A stretch of 64,000 nucleotides of DNA from Aromatoleum anaerobium (GTDB lineage Bacteria; Pseudomonadota; Gammaproteobacteria; Burkholderiales; Rhodocyclaceae): the NCBI RefSeq assembly GCF_012910705.2, contig NZ_WTVG02000039.1, positions 496,001 to 560,000 of the forward strand, written 5' to 3'. The notes under the pieces are model-generated. The model was given only the letters and a program-made list of their open reading frames with translations, did no database searches and was not told the origin of the DNA. Numbering within the stretch: position 1 is the stretch's first letter; each line of letters opens with the position of its first letter. A program made the position numbers and the translations under genes. This document shows, one piece after another, positions 63,128 through 64,000 of the stretch.

Positions 63128-64000
63128 TGCACGTCTCCAATCGTTGGTTCGCTAGTGTTTAATTGCGTTAATACAAGATAGTATTATGATGCCCACTTCG
63201 CTTGGCACAAGGGGGTCTCATGGCGCGAGTGGCGGTTGAGTTGTCGTGTCCGGCAGAAGTGATGTCGGAGCTTGAGCGTCTGTCTCGAAGTCGGAGCGGC
63301 GAGGTTCGCCTGGTCGAGCGTGCGCGCATCGTTCTGGCGTGCCTGCATGGCAAGCGCAATGACGAGGTTGCCAGCGAGCTCGGTGTTCGACCGAATACGG
63401 TTGGGTTGTGGCGCCGACGCTTTGCCGAGCAAGGTATCGCAGGGCTTCGCGACGCGCCCCGGCCCGGCAAGCCCGCCAAGTACGGTGTCGAGTTGCGCGA
63501 CCGAATCTTGGCGCAGCTCGAATTGCTGCCACCGGCCGGCATGGCGAGCTGGGACGGGGGCTCGCTGGCCAAGGCGCTGAGCGTGTCCGATCACGCGGTG
63601 TGGCGCATCCTGCGCAAGGAAGGCATCCAGTTGCAGCGCCACCGTTCGTGGTGCGTCAGCACGGACCCGGAGTTTGCCGCCAAAGCGGCCGACATAATCG
63701 GGCTGTACTTGAACCCACCTGAGAACGCCCTGGTGATCAGCGTCGACGAGAAGCCCTCGATTCAAGCACTCGAGCGGGCGCGCGGCTACGTGCAGACCAG
63801 CAGTGGCAAGGTCGTCCAGGAAATGAAGAGCACCTACAAGCGGCACGGCACCGTCAACTTGTTCGCCGCATTGGAGGTCGCCACCGGCGTCATCCGAGGC
63901 AAGACGACGCAGACTAAAAAGCGCGCCGACTTCCGGGCCTTCATGGACGAGGTCGTTGCCGACCAGCCCGCCGACCGGCAGATCCACGTCATCCTGGACA
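63128..64000 (+). mobile_element. IS630-type insertion sequence, left part
   Basis: Called from the transposase at 63220. The gap 63128-63219 should hold the left inverted repeat and the TA target duplication; a small inverted repeat TAATAC/GTATTA at 63169-63186 is present but may be unrelated. The start coordinate is therefore approximate. Confidence 0.55.
63220..64000 (+). CDS. IS630-family transposase, 5' part (runs off the window)
   Basis: 260 codons are present and the frame is still open at the edge. An N-terminal helix-turn-helix (NDEVASELGVRPNTVGLWRR) and a winged-helix region (SLAKALSVSDHAVWRILRKE) precede the DDE domain, with the first catalytic Asp in ISVDEKPSIQ and the second expected just at the edge (HVILD). 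Unlike the transposase-like frame at 43817 this copy keeps canonical motifs. The left end of the element lies somewhere in 63128-63219; I cannot fix its inverted repeat without the right end. Confidence 0.9.
   Translation, partial: MARVAVELSCPAEVMSELERLSRSRSGEVRLVERARIVLACLHGKRNDEVASELGVRPNTVGLWRRRFAEQGIAGLRDAPRPGKPAKYGVELRDRILAQLELLPPAGMASWDGGSLAKALSVSDHAVWRILRKEGIQLQRHRSWCVSTDPEFAAKAADIIGLYLNPPENALVISVDEKPSIQALERARGYVQTSSGKVVQEMKSTYKRHGTVNLFAALEVATGVIRGKTTQTKKRADFRAFMDEVVADQPADRQIHVILD

Noticed and set aside
1-64000. CRISPR arrays, tRNA or rRNA genes, phage genes, plasmid origins
   Set aside because: No regularly spaced repeats, no RNA gene signatures and no phage or replication genes were seen.

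Overview
The window is a 64 kb piece of a high-GC, gene-dense bacterial chromosome. The genes suggest a betaproteobacterium of the Rhodocyclales type (Azoarcus/Aromatoleum/Thauera or Sterolibacterium/Denitratisoma relatives). The evidence is a three-gene 2-oxoglutarate oxidoreductase (KorABC-like) of the kind known from denitrifying aromatic degraders, many CoA-dependent catabolic genes and no oxygenase. The assignment rests on family recognition only. I see no rRNA, tRNA or CRISPR array.

Layout. (1) 1-9283, + strand: end of cysD, then cysNC and cysQ, a TetR regulator, a complete IS1595-type insertion sequence (3659-4710), a sulfotransferase, a DUF1214 protein, an SDR and a luciferase-like flavoprotein, closed by a strong terminator at 9318-9359. 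(2) 9376-17486, - strand: four acyl-CoA dehydrogenases, an Ltp2-like thiolase-fold protein, a MaoC hydratase, a MaoC-DUF35 fusion and an SDR; this is the gene set of steroid side-chain beta-oxidation with retro-aldol cleavage. (3) 17634-26492: an enoyl-CoA hydratase (+), then on the - strand an acyl-CoA ligase, a 3-ketosteroid delta1-dehydrogenase-like flavoprotein, a membrane Fe-S oxidoreductase, a second thiolase-like protein with its own DUF35 partner, and an ETF alpha subunit without a beta subunit. (4) 26957-42813, + strand: a third acyl-CoA dehydrogenase pair, an alpha-methylacyl-CoA racemase-like protein, two MaoC proteins, DUF2889, three family III CoA-transferases, a luciferase-like protein, a hydratase, an exported SnoaL-like protein and a three-subunit molybdenum hydroxylase. 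(5) 42995-53466: a second sulfate-activation set (divergent cysQ; cysD fused in frame behind a transposase-derived helix-turn-helix protein; cysNC; TauE-type permease) running into a second DUF1214/SnoaL/sulfotransferase/SnoaL/SRPBCC/SDR block. (6) 53601-63127, - strand: MFS transporter, ketosteroid-isomerase-like protein, EthD-like protein, KorBAC, amidohydrolase, hydratase and a DUF35 protein. (7) The 5' part of an IS630 transposase runs off the right edge.

How it may work together (inference). Two separate PAPS-producing modules sit beside two sulfotransferases, while PAPS reductase and sulfite reductase are absent from the window. PAPS therefore looks destined for O-sulfation of a hydroxylated substrate rather than cysteine synthesis, with CysQ removing the PAP by-product. 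The surrounding CoA-ester machinery (KstD-like and KSI-like proteins, three paired acyl-CoA dehydrogenases, two retro-aldolase modules, a racemase) points to a steroid or another branched isoprenoid/alicyclic substrate. A plausible but unproven idea is that sulfation turns a poorly reactive alcohol into a leaving group in an oxygen-independent pathway.
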